Origin: Caldisericaceae bacterium
GTDB lineage: Bacteria; Calditrichota; Calditrichia; Calditrichales; Calditrichaceae
Assembly: GCA_021160885.1 (NCBI GenBank)
Contig: JAGHBR010000068.1
Location: 1 to 19,059 of the forward strand
Length of the DNA: 19,059 nucleotides
Direction: 5' to 3'
The notes under the pieces are model-generated. The model saw nothing but the letters and a program-made list of their open reading frames with translations. It ran no database searches and had not been told where the DNA came from. A program made the translations under genes and the position numbers. This document shows, piece by piece, positions 1-8,270 of the stretch. Each line of letters opens with the position of its first letter. Positions within the stretch are counted from its first letter, which is position 1.

Positions 1-2
1 CT

Positions 3-1130
3 TTTATTGACACCACCATATATGCTGATACTGCTTTTTTTCAAATCGATAAATATATAAACACTGAAAATTCAGCTGTTTTAAGTGTCGGCAGTTTTAA
101 TGATTTCAAAGCTTCAATTTTTATGAAATTTACACGTATGCCGAATGATTCCGGTGCCACTTATGATTCTGTTTTTGTAATTTTAACACCAAGATTTAGC
201 TTTCCGCAAAATGCCAATCCCATCAATCTTAGTGTAAGTGAGCTGCAGGAAGCCTGGCCAGATTCTGTGAACAGTTTACCAGAATTTCACGATTATCAGG
301 CTCCGATACCATTTTATACTTTTTCTCTATCACCTGATGACACAAATCAGGTAATTATTCCTGTTGATGTAAATACATTTAATCGTTGGGTAGAAGCCGG
401 CAACGAGAACTTTGGTTTGGTGATTAAGGCTCAGTATGAATCGGAAGGTTTTTTTAAGGAATTTCATAATTTTTATTCTGAGAATCCGGAAAACTGGCCC
501 AAGTTAGTGTACCGAACAGTGCTGGATACAACCATTGAACATGACACCACCAATATTGGAATAGCGTCCGCGGTATATGATTACAATTTTGATAATCCAG
601 AGAATATTTTTTCTATGGCCAAAGAAAAAAAGGAATTAATTCTTGCCTCTGGTATTGCTAGCAGGGCCATTTTAAAATTCAATGCCTTACAACAATTACC
701 CGTTAACAGTCTGATCTACAAAGCAGATGTAGAATTGGATCTCAATGACCAGGATTTTTTTGACCCGGCCCAGGAATATCGATTAAAAAATTCAGATCAT
801 CCCAATGGCTATTATTTAAGGTGGATTTCGTCCATTTCTGAGGATGGCTCAAAAATCGATATTGATTCAAGCTTTGCCAATAATAGTTATTATTCATATT
901 CACTTTACGGTGATGGTGATAAAATACATTTTATCAACGAGTCAGATCAAGTTAGGTTTGGCAAAAGTTATGTTCAGGGGTTTTTGAACGGTACTTATGA
1001 TTCGATTTGGTTTTATTTGCAATTTGCCAATGAATATCAGGATCTTGCAGTGCGGAGAATAAAATCATTTAAAGAAAACGGAGTGCGCTTACGGGTTTAT
1101 TATTATTTGATCAAAAGTGAAGGTTTTTAA
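3..1130 (+). CDS. DNRLRE-like beta-sandwich surface protein (5' end missing)
   Basis: The reading frame is open from base 3 with no stop before the ATG at 123, so the gene begins upstream of the window and the ATG at 123 is probably an internal methionine. The first visible residues (TTIYADTAFFQ, then VLSVGSFNDFKASIFMKF) follow the pattern of DNRLRE/CBM-like beta-sandwiches: 'vg..sllrF', a long insert, then a VNTFNRWVEAGNENFGLVIKA strand-helix-strand closing segment. A second, weaker module of the same shape follows (ILASGIASRAILKFN to LRVYYYLI), so this may be a tandem beta-sandwich protein. It is rich in Asn, Asp, Tyr and Phe, as is common for surface proteins. I cannot see its signal peptide. 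The outer-membrane barrel gene starts at the base after its stop, so the two probably act together at the cell surface. The specific function is unknown. Confidence 0.7.
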   Translation, partial: FIDTTIYADTAFFQIDKYINTENSAVLSVGSFNDFKASIFMKFTRMPNDSGATYDSVFVILTPRFSFPQNANPINLSVSELQEAWPDSVNSLPEFHDYQAPIPFYTFSLSPDDTNQVIIPVDVNTFNRWVEAGNENFGLVIKAQYESEGFFKEFHNFYSENPENWPKLVYRTVLDTTIEHDTTNIGIASAVYDYNFDNPENIFSMAKEKKELILASGIASRAILKFNALQQLPVNSLIYKADVELDLNDQDFFDPAQEYRLKNSDHPNGYYLRWISSISEDGSKIDIDSSFANNSYYSYSLYGDGDKIHFINESDQVRFGKSYVQGFLNGTYDSIWFYLQFANEYQDLAVRRIKSFKENGVRLRVYYYLIKSEGF

Positions 1131-2330
1131 ATGATAAGGAAACGGATTTTAGCATTTTTATTGGTATGTGGGGTCTTTAGTTTTTCAATTGCCGGAGAGA
1201 GCATTTTTGGCATTAATGACTATTCCATCGGTTTACTTCATACGTTTTATTCGGGCTCCGGAATAGGGCGCAGTTATGAAATCGCGCATTATGATTCGCT
1301 GCGTTTGAATTTTATGAATTTTGCCAGCTGGCCCAACATTGCCAATCCCACTTATGGCATTTCCCTGGGCTATTCAGCTGCCTTTAGCAAAGATGGGCAA
1401 AAATCTGATTATTTTAATGATTACATTAACTTTCAGGGCGGCTATCTTGGTATTCCTATTTTAAAAAAGCGATTGGTGATGGGCTTTGGATTACAACCCT
1501 TATCGAATGTGGAACAACGTTTTGAAGTTTATGATGAAGGTGTCAAAAAACATTTTCTGTTAAAAGGCGGTTTAAGTAAAGGGACACTCAACTTATCCTA
1601 TTCTTTTAATCGTAATTTTAATCTTGCCATCGGCTATGAATATAATTTCGGTCGTATTGACCGATCCTATCGTTTTGAATTAGATAAAAGTGAATATCCT
1701 TTAACTTTTGAGTATCAATACTTGTTTTACGGACATGGAATGGAAGTAAGCGCTTTTTCAAGGCCCTTGGAAAATTTGTCTATAGGGTTGGTCTATCGTC
1801 CGGGTTTTACTTTAAGAGCTAGAATTAAACCGAATACCAATTCAAGCATCGTAAATGAAAGCAAACTGAAAAAGCTGACGATACCAGCTTATTATGGATT
1901 TGGTTTACGTTATGATTTTAACAGACGGACTTCGATTGGTAGCGATTTGATTTATCAAGATTGGCAATCTGGTTACAAAATAGAAAGCAAAACGCCTGAC
2001 CAATTGTTTGCAAAATATTTCAGGTTAGGACTGGGAGTTGAAAGAAGACAAAGCCATAAGTTGTTCACAAACTTCTTCCAAAAAATGGATTATCGAGCCG
2101 GAATATTTTATGGGCAGCAAAATGTACTTAGTGCTGGAAATGAAATTAAAGAATACGGCCTGTCTTTGGGTTTGTCCATGCCCATAACGAGATTTAGGTC
2201 AAGAATTGATTTTTCCTTTTTAGTCGGCAAAAGAGGTGCTTTGAACACAAATCAATATGAAGAAACATTTTTAAAATTTGGAATTACCATTAATGCCAGT
2301 GAAATATGGTTTGTAAAATTTGAAGATTAG
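1131..2330 (+). CDS. Outer-membrane beta-barrel protein, FadL/OmpP1-like
   Basis: This 399-residue protein has an N-terminal signal peptide (MIRKRILAFLLVCGVFSFSIAG, likely cut before ESIFG). The mature part consists of alternating aromatic strands (GISLGYSAAF, YLGIPILKKRLVMGFGLQPL, GTLNLSYSFNRNFNLAIGYEYNF, LSIGLVYRPGFTL, YYGFGLRYDFN, TSIGSDLIYQDW, YGLSLGLSMPI) typical of an outer-membrane barrel. The early AxNxAS/WP region and the later GLVYRPGF and strand order resemble the FadL/OMPP1/TodX transport family, but I see no diagnostic motif. The ATG directly follows the TAA of the upstream gene, with a GAAGG SD at 1119-1123 and a 7-nt spacer. The genes are therefore cotranscribed and possibly coupled. 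It ends in an aromatic-containing strand (IWFVKFED) that could serve as a barrel-assembly signal. Substrate unknown. Confidence 0.7.
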   Translation: MIRKRILAFLLVCGVFSFSIAGESIFGINDYSIGLLHTFYSGSGIGRSYEIAHYDSLRLNFMNFASWPNIANPTYGISLGYSAAFSKDGQKSDYFNDYINFQGGYLGIPILKKRLVMGFGLQPLSNVEQRFEVYDEGVKKHFLLKGGLSKGTLNLSYSFNRNFNLAIGYEYNFGRIDRSYRFELDKSEYPLTFEYQYLFYGHGMEVSAFSRPLENLSIGLVYRPGFTLRARIKPNTNSSIVNESKLKKLTIPAYYGFGLRYDFNRRTSIGSDLIYQDWQSGYKIESKTPDQLFAKYFRLGLGVERRQSHKLFTNFFQKMDYRAGIFYGQQNVLSAGNEIKEYGLSLGLSMPITRFRSRIDFSFLVGKRGALNTNQYEETFLKFGITINASEIWFVKFED

Positions 2331-2354
2331 CAAACGCTAATGGAGGTACACGTC

Positions 2355-3632
2355 ATGAGAGTTAAACAGCATTTCTTGCGCTTAGCCTTTGCCTTTGTGC
2401 TATTATTGGGCTTTTCTTTTAATTCGTTTGCCCAGGATTTATTGTTGGAAGAAGAGGTTCAGGGAGAAGAAACAACAAATTGCATTCCTGAGAATTTAAT
2501 GACGCCCTGGGATAGTCTGGCTAACAAACCACTAAATCAGGACATCCGTTTAATTTATAATTTTGGTTTTGAGTATTACAAAAATCAATCTTACAAAGAG
2601 GCCTTGCCCTATTTATGGAATGTTTATTTGCATGACAGCACAAAATACGCCAAAGCAGCTGTGAGAAAGATTGCCGATATCTATTTCAGGCAGGGTAAAG
2701 TGGACAGCACATTAATTATTTGCTACAGAGGACTTAAACAATTTCCGGATATGGTACACTTACATTATTATGCCGGAGCTTTGCAAAATCAATTAGGGAA
2801 ATTCCGTTGTGCCATCCCGCATTTTGAAGCTTTGGTAAAAAGCGATTCAAACAATGTGAATTATTTGAAGACCCTGGCCTTTTTGTATTTTAAAGCAGAT
2901 GATGAAAGAGCGGTCAAATATCAACAAAGAGTAACGGAGTTAGAGCCGAACAATCTTGAAGAAAGTGAACGGTTGGCTCAGTTTATGAATCATTTTTATG
3001 GGGAAGGGGCAGATTTAAAGATTAGAAAAGAAGCCTATCTTAAAGATCCGGAAAATGTAGATTTGGCAATGAAGTATGCCCAGGTAGCCGTAAGATCAGG
3101 TGCGTATAAAGACGCGCTGGAGCCAATCAGCAAAGTAATCGAAAAGAAACCAAGCAAAGCAGCTTATTTGTTACGAGCAGAGGCATATGAGAATTTAAAC
3201 CAGAATTTTAAAGCCATTCAAGATTACAAGAAAATTTTACAGCTGGATCCAAAGGATCCCGACATTATGTTGCGTATTTCTGTAAATTATCGTTTAGAAA
3301 ATGAATTTTCAAAAGCCGAGTACTGGATTAAAAAAGCGCTATCCGTTAAACCTGGTTATGGATTAGCTTACATTACTCTTGGCGAACTTTATGAAGCAGC
3401 GGTACCTTATTGTCAGGAACAGTTAAAACGCAAAAAGACGGAATACGAAGACAAACTGGTTTATGAAAAGGCTTTTGAGGCTTACAAGAAAGCAGAGAAA
3501 GATGCGGCGTTTCGTTCCAAAGCAAGGAAGAAAAAGGAAATTATTAAAGCATTTATTCCGACCCAGGAAGACCGTTTTATGCATAAAAATGATAAAATCA
3601 AATCACCTTGTTACAAGTGGATTATTGATTAA
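2355..3632 (+). CDS. Exported tetratricopeptide-repeat (TPR) protein
   Basis: This 425-residue protein has a signal peptide (LRLAFAFVLLLGFSFNSFA, then QD, cleaved around residue 26). It is followed by arrays of TPR helix pairs, such as KEALPYLWNVYLHD, GKFRCAIPHFEALVKSDSNN, GAYKDALEPISKVIEKKPSKAAYLLRAEAYENLNQNFKAIQDYKKILQLDPKDP, and EFSKAEYWIKKALSVKPGYGLAYITLGELYE. A charged helix (about 350-400) and a short Cys-x-x-Trp tail (SPCYKWIID) close it; the tail recalls the conserved ends of exported Bacteroidota TPR proteins. An earlier ATG at 2340 is in frame, but the GGAGG at 2342-2346 lies 8 nt before the ATG at 2355, so the first ATG is part of the SD and 2355 is the better start. It probably acts as a periplasmic scaffold. 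It sits between a barrel gene and rpiB in one transcription unit. Confidence 0.8.
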   Translation: MRVKQHFLRLAFAFVLLLGFSFNSFAQDLLLEEEVQGEETTNCIPENLMTPWDSLANKPLNQDIRLIYNFGFEYYKNQSYKEALPYLWNVYLHDSTKYAKAAVRKIADIYFRQGKVDSTLIICYRGLKQFPDMVHLHYYAGALQNQLGKFRCAIPHFEALVKSDSNNVNYLKTLAFLYFKADDERAVKYQQRVTELEPNNLEESERLAQFMNHFYGEGADLKIRKEAYLKDPENVDLAMKYAQVAVRSGAYKDALEPISKVIEKKPSKAAYLLRAEAYENLNQNFKAIQDYKKILQLDPKDPDIMLRISVNYRLENEFSKAEYWIKKALSVKPGYGLAYITLGELYEAAVPYCQEQLKRKKTEYEDKLVYEKAFEAYKKAEKDAAFRSKARKKKEIIKAFIPTQEDRFMHKNDKIKSPCYKWIID

Positions 3633-3644
3633 GGAGACGTTTTA

Positions 3645-4085
3645 GTGAAATTAGCCATTGGAGCCGATCATGCCGGCTATGTTTTAAAAGAGCAAATTAA
3701 AGAATATTTAAAATCAAAAGACATTGATTTTAAAGACGTAGGAACATTTAAAATTGAATCCTGTGATTACCCTGAATTTGCTTACAAGGTTGGCCAGGCT
3801 GTTGCTAATGGCGAAGCGGACCTGGGCATCCTGATTTGCGGTACCGGCATTGGCATGAGCATTACGGCAAATAAAATCAAAGGAATTAGAGCCGCGCTGG
3901 TTCATGATGAGCAAACGGCAAAACTTTCACGACAGCATAATAATGCCAATGTGCTGTGTATGGGGGGCAGAATCCTGTCCGAAGATCTGGCTAAAAAGAT
4001 TGTAGATGTGTGGCTTAATACTTCGTTTGAAGGGGGAAGACATGAAAAGCGTTTGAAGTTAATTACTCAGTTGACCGGATTATAA
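3645..4085 (+). CDS. rpiB: Ribose-5-phosphate isomerase B
   Basis: This 146-residue RpiB interconverts ribose 5-phosphate and ribulose 5-phosphate in the cytoplasm (non-oxidative pentose phosphate pathway). It has the full family signature: GADHAGY (Asp8, His9) for sugar binding, the catalytic Cys65 in ILICGTGIGMSITANK, His98 in LSRQHNNANVLCMGGR, and a complete C-terminal helix. Length is normal for the family. The start is GTG at 3645, with a strong AAGGAG SD at 3631-3636 that overlaps the stop of the upstream TPR gene. glyA follows after 15 nt. An rpiB next to glyA is a recurring bacterial arrangement (as in Bacillus subtilis ywlF/glyA), which supports both calls. LacA/B galactose-6-phosphate isomerases are homologous, but the motif set and neighbour favour RpiB. 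Confidence 0.95.
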   Translation: MKLAIGADHAGYVLKEQIKEYLKSKDIDFKDVGTFKIESCDYPEFAYKVGQAVANGEADLGILICGTGIGMSITANKIKGIRAALVHDEQTAKLSRQHNNANVLCMGGRILSEDLAKKIVDVWLNTSFEGGRHEKRLKLITQLTGL

Positions 4086-4100
4086 TTCAGGAGAAAAACC

Positions 4101-5393
4101 ATGTTAGAAAATTTAAAAAAGCAAGATCCTGAAATATTTGATGCCATTTTAAAAGAAATGGACCGGCAGAATAACACGCTGGAATTAATTGCTTCTGAAA
4201 ACTTTGTGTCAAAGGCCGTTTTAGAGGCTGCCGGTTCGGTGATGACCAACAAATATGCGGAAGGTTATCCCGGCCATCGCTATTATGGCGGTTGTGAATT
4301 TGTCGATATTGCGGAAGACCTGGCGCGTGATAGAGCCAAAAAATTATTTAACTGCGAATACGCCAATGTGCAGCCGCATTCTGGTTCGCAAGCCAATATG
4401 GCGGTTTATTTTACGTACTTAAAACCAGGTGATACCGTATTGGGCATGAATTTGGCCCATGGCGGACATTTAACCCATGGTTCGTCGGTTAATTTTTCCG
4501 GTAAATTGTTTAACTTTGTGGCTTATGGGGTGAACAAAGAAACCGGCCGGATTGATATGGATGAGGTGGCTTCCAAAGCCCGCGAACACAAACCGAAAAT
4601 GATTGTGGTTGGAGCCAGCGCCTATTCAAGATTTTACGAATTTGACAAGTTTCGTGAAATTGCCGATGAAGTGGGTGCCATTTTGTTTGCAGATGTGGCT
4701 CATCCTGCCGGTTTGATTGCAGCAGGAATACATCCCAGCCCGATACCTTATTGTGATGTTGTAACCACCACAACCCACAAAACTCTGCGTGGTCCACGCG
4801 GTGGTATGATTTTAATGGGCAAAGACTCCGAAAATAAAATGGGCATTGTTGCACCAAAGTCCGGGCGTGTAAAAATGATGTCCGAAATCATTGACAGTAA
4901 TGTAATGCCAGGTATTCAGGGCGGACCGTTAATGCACATCATTGCCGCCAAGGCTGTTGCTTTTGGCGAAGCGCTGAAACCGGAATTTAAAGACTATGCT
5001 AAGCAAATTGTTAAAAACGCCCAAACATTAGCCAATGAATTAATTACCCGTGGATATGATATTGTGTCTGGTGGTACGGACAACCATGTTTTTCTGGTCG
5101 ATTTAACGGCTAAAAACATTACGGGTAAAGCGGCCGAAAACGCTTTGCATTATGCCGGTATTACGGTGAACAAAAACATGGTACCATTTGATACACGTAG
5201 CCCGTTTGTAACCAGTGGAATTCGGATTGGCACACCGGCTTTAACCACAAAAGGCATGAAAGAGAATGAAATGAAGGTTATTGCTGGACTGATCGACCGT
5301 GTGCTTTCCAATATTGATGACGAAACCGTGGCTAAACAAGTGGCCGAAGAAGTAAGAGAATTGAATAAAAATTTTCAGATGTATTCTCTTTAA
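4101..5393 (+). CDS. glyA: Serine hydroxymethyltransferase
   Basis: This 430-residue PLP enzyme interconverts serine and glycine with transfer of a one-carbon unit to tetrahydrofolate. Visible motifs are LELIASENFVS near the N-terminus, YAEGYPGHRYYGG (51-64), the PLP-stacking and Asp motif FADVAHPAGL (Asp198, His201), and the PLP lysine Lys227 in VVTTTTHKTLRGPRGG. The segment after it (MGIVAPKSGRVKMMSEIIDSNVMPGIQGG) carries an insert relative to the E. coli enzyme, of a type I associate with Bacteroidota-like SHMTs. The C-terminal domain is complete (TPALTTKGMKENEM). The start ATG has an AGGAG SD at 4089-4093. It is the last gene of the first plus-strand unit and is followed by a strong terminator. 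Confidence 0.97.
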   Translation: MLENLKKQDPEIFDAILKEMDRQNNTLELIASENFVSKAVLEAAGSVMTNKYAEGYPGHRYYGGCEFVDIAEDLARDRAKKLFNCEYANVQPHSGSQANMAVYFTYLKPGDTVLGMNLAHGGHLTHGSSVNFSGKLFNFVAYGVNKETGRIDMDEVASKAREHKPKMIVVGASAYSRFYEFDKFREIADEVGAILFADVAHPAGLIAAGIHPSPIPYCDVVTTTTHKTLRGPRGGMILMGKDSENKMGIVAPKSGRVKMMSEIIDSNVMPGIQGGPLMHIIAAKAVAFGEALKPEFKDYAKQIVKNAQTLANELITRGYDIVSGGTDNHVFLVDLTAKNITGKAAENALHYAGITVNKNMVPFDTRSPFVTSGIRIGTPALTTKGMKENEMKVIAGLIDRVLSNIDDETVAKQVAEEVRELNKNFQMYSL

Positions 5394-5413
5394 AAATTAT
5401 GTTGTAAAACTTT

Positions 5414-5442
5414 GCCCCATTCATTTGAGAATGGGGCTTTTT
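5414..5442 (+). terminator. Intrinsic terminator after glyA
   Basis: A perfect 9-bp stem, GCCCCATTC (5414-5422) and GAATGGGGC (5429-5437), has a 6-nt ATTTGA loop and is followed at once by TTTTT. It lies 20 nt after the glyA stop, so it should end the rpiB-glyA transcript. It also sits only 11 nt before the tatC start. Confidence 0.92.
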
Positions 5443-5453
5443 AATAAGAAAGT

Positions 5454-6194
5454 ATGAAAAGGAAGAAGATCGAAGAAGTTGAGATGCCGTTCCTCGATCA
5501 TTTAGAGGAACTGAGATGGCGGATTATTAAATCCTTAATTGCGGTTGTCATTTTTACAATTATTAGTTTTGCCTTTTCTGACCAAATATTAGACTTTTTG
5601 TTATTGACGACCAAAAATCTGAAGCACCAACTGCAATTACAGGTACTAAAAGTCCAGACGGTTTTCATAATAAAGCTGGAATTAGCCTTAATCGCCGGCA
5701 TTATGTTGAGTCTGCCGGTCATTTTTTATCAGATATGGGCTTTTGTTGCACCGGGATTGTTGGAGAATGAAAGAAAATATGTTGTTCCGGTCATTACGTT
5801 TGCAACGATCAGCTTTATTGTAGGCGCTGCCTTTGCCTTTTTTGTAATTATTCCATTTGCCCTTGATTTTTTCCTGAGCCTGGTACCGGAAAATGTCAAA
5901 AATAACATTGCCCTTGATTTTTATTTTGGCTTTGTGGCACGTATCGTATTAGTTTTTGGTATCGTCTTTGAGTTACCGGTGGTTAGTTTACTGCTTACCA
6001 AATTGGGTTTACTAACACCTCAATTTTTAAGAAAGTACAGACGATATGCCATTGTTGTGATTTTTGTCTTGGCCGCCATATTGACCCCCCCTGATCCGAC
6101 CACACAAATTATGTTAGCCGTTCCTTTGCTTCTCTTATTCGAGGTAAGTATCTGGATTAGTTACTTTTTTGCCAAGAAGCCCAAAAAAGAATAG
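5454..6194 (+). CDS. tatC: Sec-independent protein translocase subunit TatC
   Basis: This 246-residue, six-span inner-membrane protein is the receptor core of the twin-arginine pathway, which exports folded proteins. It shows the N-terminal PFLDHLEELRWRII motif (Glu18/Glu19), the first periplasmic-loop signature FYQIWAFVAPGLLENER (about 91-107), VFELPVV in a membrane span (Glu173), and TPPDPTTQIMLAVPLLLLFE before the last span. Length is normal. The ATG at 5454 has only a weak purine stretch (AGAAAG) before it; the second ATG at 5484 (Met11, just before PFLDHLEEL) is an alternative start. No tatA/tatB lies nearby. The gene begins 11 nt past the glyA terminator, leaving almost no room for its own promoter. 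It is followed by an 83-nt gap. Confidence 0.95.
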   Translation: MKRKKIEEVEMPFLDHLEELRWRIIKSLIAVVIFTIISFAFSDQILDFLLLTTKNLKHQLQLQVLKVQTVFIIKLELALIAGIMLSLPVIFYQIWAFVAPGLLENERKYVVPVITFATISFIVGAAFAFFVIIPFALDFFLSLVPENVKNNIALDFYFGFVARIVLVFGIVFELPVVSLLLTKLGLLTPQFLRKYRRYAIVVIFVLAAILTPPDPTTQIMLAVPLLLLFEVSIWISYFFAKKPKKE

Positions 6195-6205
6195 GCTGGT
6201 TAGTA

Positions 6206-6234
6206 TTGCTAAAATCGAAATAAATGTGTATTTT
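6206..6234 (+). promoter_or_regulatory. Possible sigma70-like promoter before the polyprenyl synthase
   Basis: TTGCTA (6206-6211) and TATTTT (6229-6234) are separated by 17 nt in the AT-rich 83-nt gap after tatC. A transcript would start about 6241, leaving a leader of about 37 nt before the ATG at 6278. Both boxes are imperfect and the region is AT-rich, so a chance match is quite possible. Confidence 0.3.
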
Positions 6235-6277
6235 ATCTGTCTTTAAATAATAGAAATAATGGGACTTTAAATATTAC

Positions 6278-7252
6278 ATGAATTCTTTGAAGGAAATAAA
6301 GAAGGCGCTTGAGACCGAATTACAGGAATTTGATCAGGTCTTTAAAAAAATCCTTTCTTCAAATGTCTTTTTAATCGATACTATTGCTAAATACATTATT
6401 AAAAATAAAGGCAAAGGAATACGTCCTCTGCTGGTTTTGATGTCGGCCAAGCTTGTAGGAAAACCGGTTTACGAAACTTACCTGGTTGCCTCGGTGGTTG
6501 AGTTGTTACACACCGCTTCGTTGGTACATGATGATGTAGTGGACAATGCCCTGGTGCGTCGAGGATTTCCTTCCATTAATGCCATGTGGAAAAACAAAAT
6601 TGCTGTGTTGATGGGAGATTACTTGCTTTCCAAATGTTTAATTGGGGCAACCAAAACCGGCAGCCTGGAAGTGATGAACAAATTAGCAATGGCATCCAAA
6701 CGCTTAAGCAAAGGCGAACTGATGCAAATCGAAAAGGCCCGCCAGTTAAAGATTACAGAAGAAGAATATTTCGACATCATTTCAAATAAAACGGCTGCGC
6801 TAATGGGCACCGCTGCTGAGTTAGGGGCTATTACCGTTTCGGAAAACGAAGAAGATCATAGAAACCTAAAAAATTTTGGCGAAAATTTAGGCATCGCTTT
6901 TCAGATTAAAGATGATTTGCTGGATTATTACGGACATCAGAAGATACTCGGTAAACCGGTAGGCAATGATTTTAAAGACAAAAAAATAACCCTGCCTTTA
7001 ATTCATGCCTTTAACCAGGCCAGCAGAAAAGAAATCTCAAACGTGAAGCGGCGTCTTAAGAAAGGTGTTTCGCAAAAGGATGTAGAGTACATTTTGGATT
7101 TTGTAGCTCAGTACAATGGAATTAATTATGCGGAACAGAAGCTGCAGGAATATTCAGAAAAAGCAAAACAGTGTATTGCTGTTTATGACGACACGGAAGT
7201 AAAAAAGGCAATGGAAGCTTTTGTGGATTTTACGATTAATCGCGCAAAATGA
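6278..7252 (+). CDS. Trans-polyprenyl diphosphate synthase (IspB-like, long chain)
   Basis: This 324-residue trans-isoprenyl diphosphate synthase adds isopentenyl diphosphate units to an allylic primer to make the prenyl chain of quinones or related lipids. It has the substrate-binding GKGIRP (45-50), the first Asp-rich motif DDVVD (Asp85, 86, 89) followed by RRG, the KGEL..IE and KTA..MG helices, and the second Asp-rich motif DDLLD (Asp212, 213, 216) followed by GKPVGNDFKDKKITLPLI. The residues before the first Asp motif (HTASLVH) are small, as in octaprenyl/solanesyl-type enzymes rather than short-chain FPP synthases. Chain length cannot be fixed from sequence alone. No SD is obvious before the ATG. 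The GT9 gene starts 3 nt after its stop, so the two are cotranscribed. Confidence 0.92.
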   Translation: MNSLKEIKKALETELQEFDQVFKKILSSNVFLIDTIAKYIIKNKGKGIRPLLVLMSAKLVGKPVYETYLVASVVELLHTASLVHDDVVDNALVRRGFPSINAMWKNKIAVLMGDYLLSKCLIGATKTGSLEVMNKLAMASKRLSKGELMQIEKARQLKITEEEYFDIISNKTAALMGTAAELGAITVSENEEDHRNLKNFGENLGIAFQIKDDLLDYYGHQKILGKPVGNDFKDKKITLPLIHAFNQASRKEISNVKRRLKKGVSQKDVEYILDFVAQYNGINYAEQKLQEYSEKAKQCIAVYDDTEVKKAMEAFVDFTINRAK

Positions 7253-7255
7253 GAC

Positions 7256-8269
7256 ATGAATTCAACCAAACAAATTTTGATCATCCGTTTAAGTTCAATT
7301 GGCGATATTTTGTTAAGCACTCCTTTTATTCGCCAAACACGTATCGCTTTCCCCGAGGCTCAAATTGATTTTGTCGTTAAAAAACGATTTGTAGAATTGG
7401 TTCAATACAATCCTCACCTAAATCATATTTACTCCTTTGACGAAGCGCTTGGTTTTAAAGGACTATTGGAATTGAGAAAAACCATTCAACAAAAAAACTA
7501 CGATTATGTTTTAGATTTACACAATAATTTGCGCAGCCGACTTTTGACATTTGGCCAGAGGGCTAAAGTTTTCCGAATGAAAAAAGATAAAATCAAACGG
7601 GCCCTGCTGGTTTATTTTAAGATCAATTTGTTCAAAGAGGTTGTCCCGATTGCTGAAAAATATTTGAGAGTAGGCCAGGCCCTGGGCATTAAAGACGACC
7701 AGCAGGGGCTAGAACTTTGTTGGAAAGACGGGCAAATTAAACGATTGCAAAAAAAGCTTTCAAGCCAATTGCTCAAAAAGCCATTCATTGCTTTAGCGCC
7801 TGGCGCTGGTTTTAAAACAAAGCAATGGCCAATTGAATATTTTCGTTCCTTGGTTCAAAAAATTGAAAATAGCAATAAATTTAATGTGGTGTTGTTGGGC
7901 AATTTACAAGAACGCGAGCAGTTTCGACCATTGGAAATTTCGCAAATTGTGTTCAATCTGGCCGGTAAGCTAAGTTTATTGGAATCGGCGATCGTTCTGA
8001 ACCGGGCAAGGATTTTGGTTTCTAATGATTCCGGCTTGATGCACATGGCAACGGCAGTAAAAACGCCGGTTTTAGCGATTTTTGGTTCAACGGTCAAAGA
8101 ATTAGGATTTTTCCCTTACCGTTCTAAAAGCATGGTTCTGGAAAACAATAATCTTTGGTGTCGTCCCTGTTCTCACATCGGTCGTAATCGTTGCCCGCTT
8201 GGCCACATGAAGTGTTTGAAAACGATTACACCTGAAATAGTGTTTGAAAAATTAAGCTTGTGGATGTAA
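7256..8269 (+). CDS. Glycosyltransferase family 9 (ADP-heptose:LPS heptosyltransferase type)
   Basis: This 337-residue GT-B enzyme of the WaaC/WaaF family transfers heptose (or a similar sugar) to the LPS inner core on the cytoplasmic face of the inner membrane. The N-terminal motif IIRLSSIGDILLSTP contains the family's acidic GD (Asp17). The second half has the nucleotide-sugar site ALAPGAGFKTKQWPIEYF (179-196), then VSNDSGLMHMA (Asp258, His263) and VLAIFGST. It ends in the Cys-rich WCRPCSHIGRNRCPLGHMKC (Cys302, 305, 313, 320), as in WaaF-type proteins. Its pairing with waaA (1-nt gap) supports a role in the LPS core. Donor and acceptor are not determined; I would call it WaaF-like only. Confidence 0.88.
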   Translation: MNSTKQILIIRLSSIGDILLSTPFIRQTRIAFPEAQIDFVVKKRFVELVQYNPHLNHIYSFDEALGFKGLLELRKTIQQKNYDYVLDLHNNLRSRLLTFGQRAKVFRMKKDKIKRALLVYFKINLFKEVVPIAEKYLRVGQALGIKDDQQGLELCWKDGQIKRLQKKLSSQLLKKPFIALAPGAGFKTKQWPIEYFRSLVQKIENSNKFNVVLLGNLQEREQFRPLEISQIVFNLAGKLSLLESAIVLNRARILVSNDSGLMHMATAVKTPVLAIFGSTVKELGFFPYRSKSMVLENNNLWCRPCSHIGRNRCPLGHMKCLKTITPEIVFEKLSLWM

Positions 8270-8270
8270 T

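Noticed and set aside
3463..3645. 60-residue Lys/Arg-rich frame in the 3' part of the exported TPR gene
   Set aside because: It is the +1/+2 shift of a Lys-rich coiled region; basic composition is expected from out-of-frame AAG/AAA runs, and the TPR frame is intact.
4510..4857. 115-residue open frame on the minus strand inside glyA
   Set aside because: Lies wholly antisense to a clearly conserved SHMT gene; the peptide (Trp/His/Cys/Gln-rich) looks like a shadow and has no SD.
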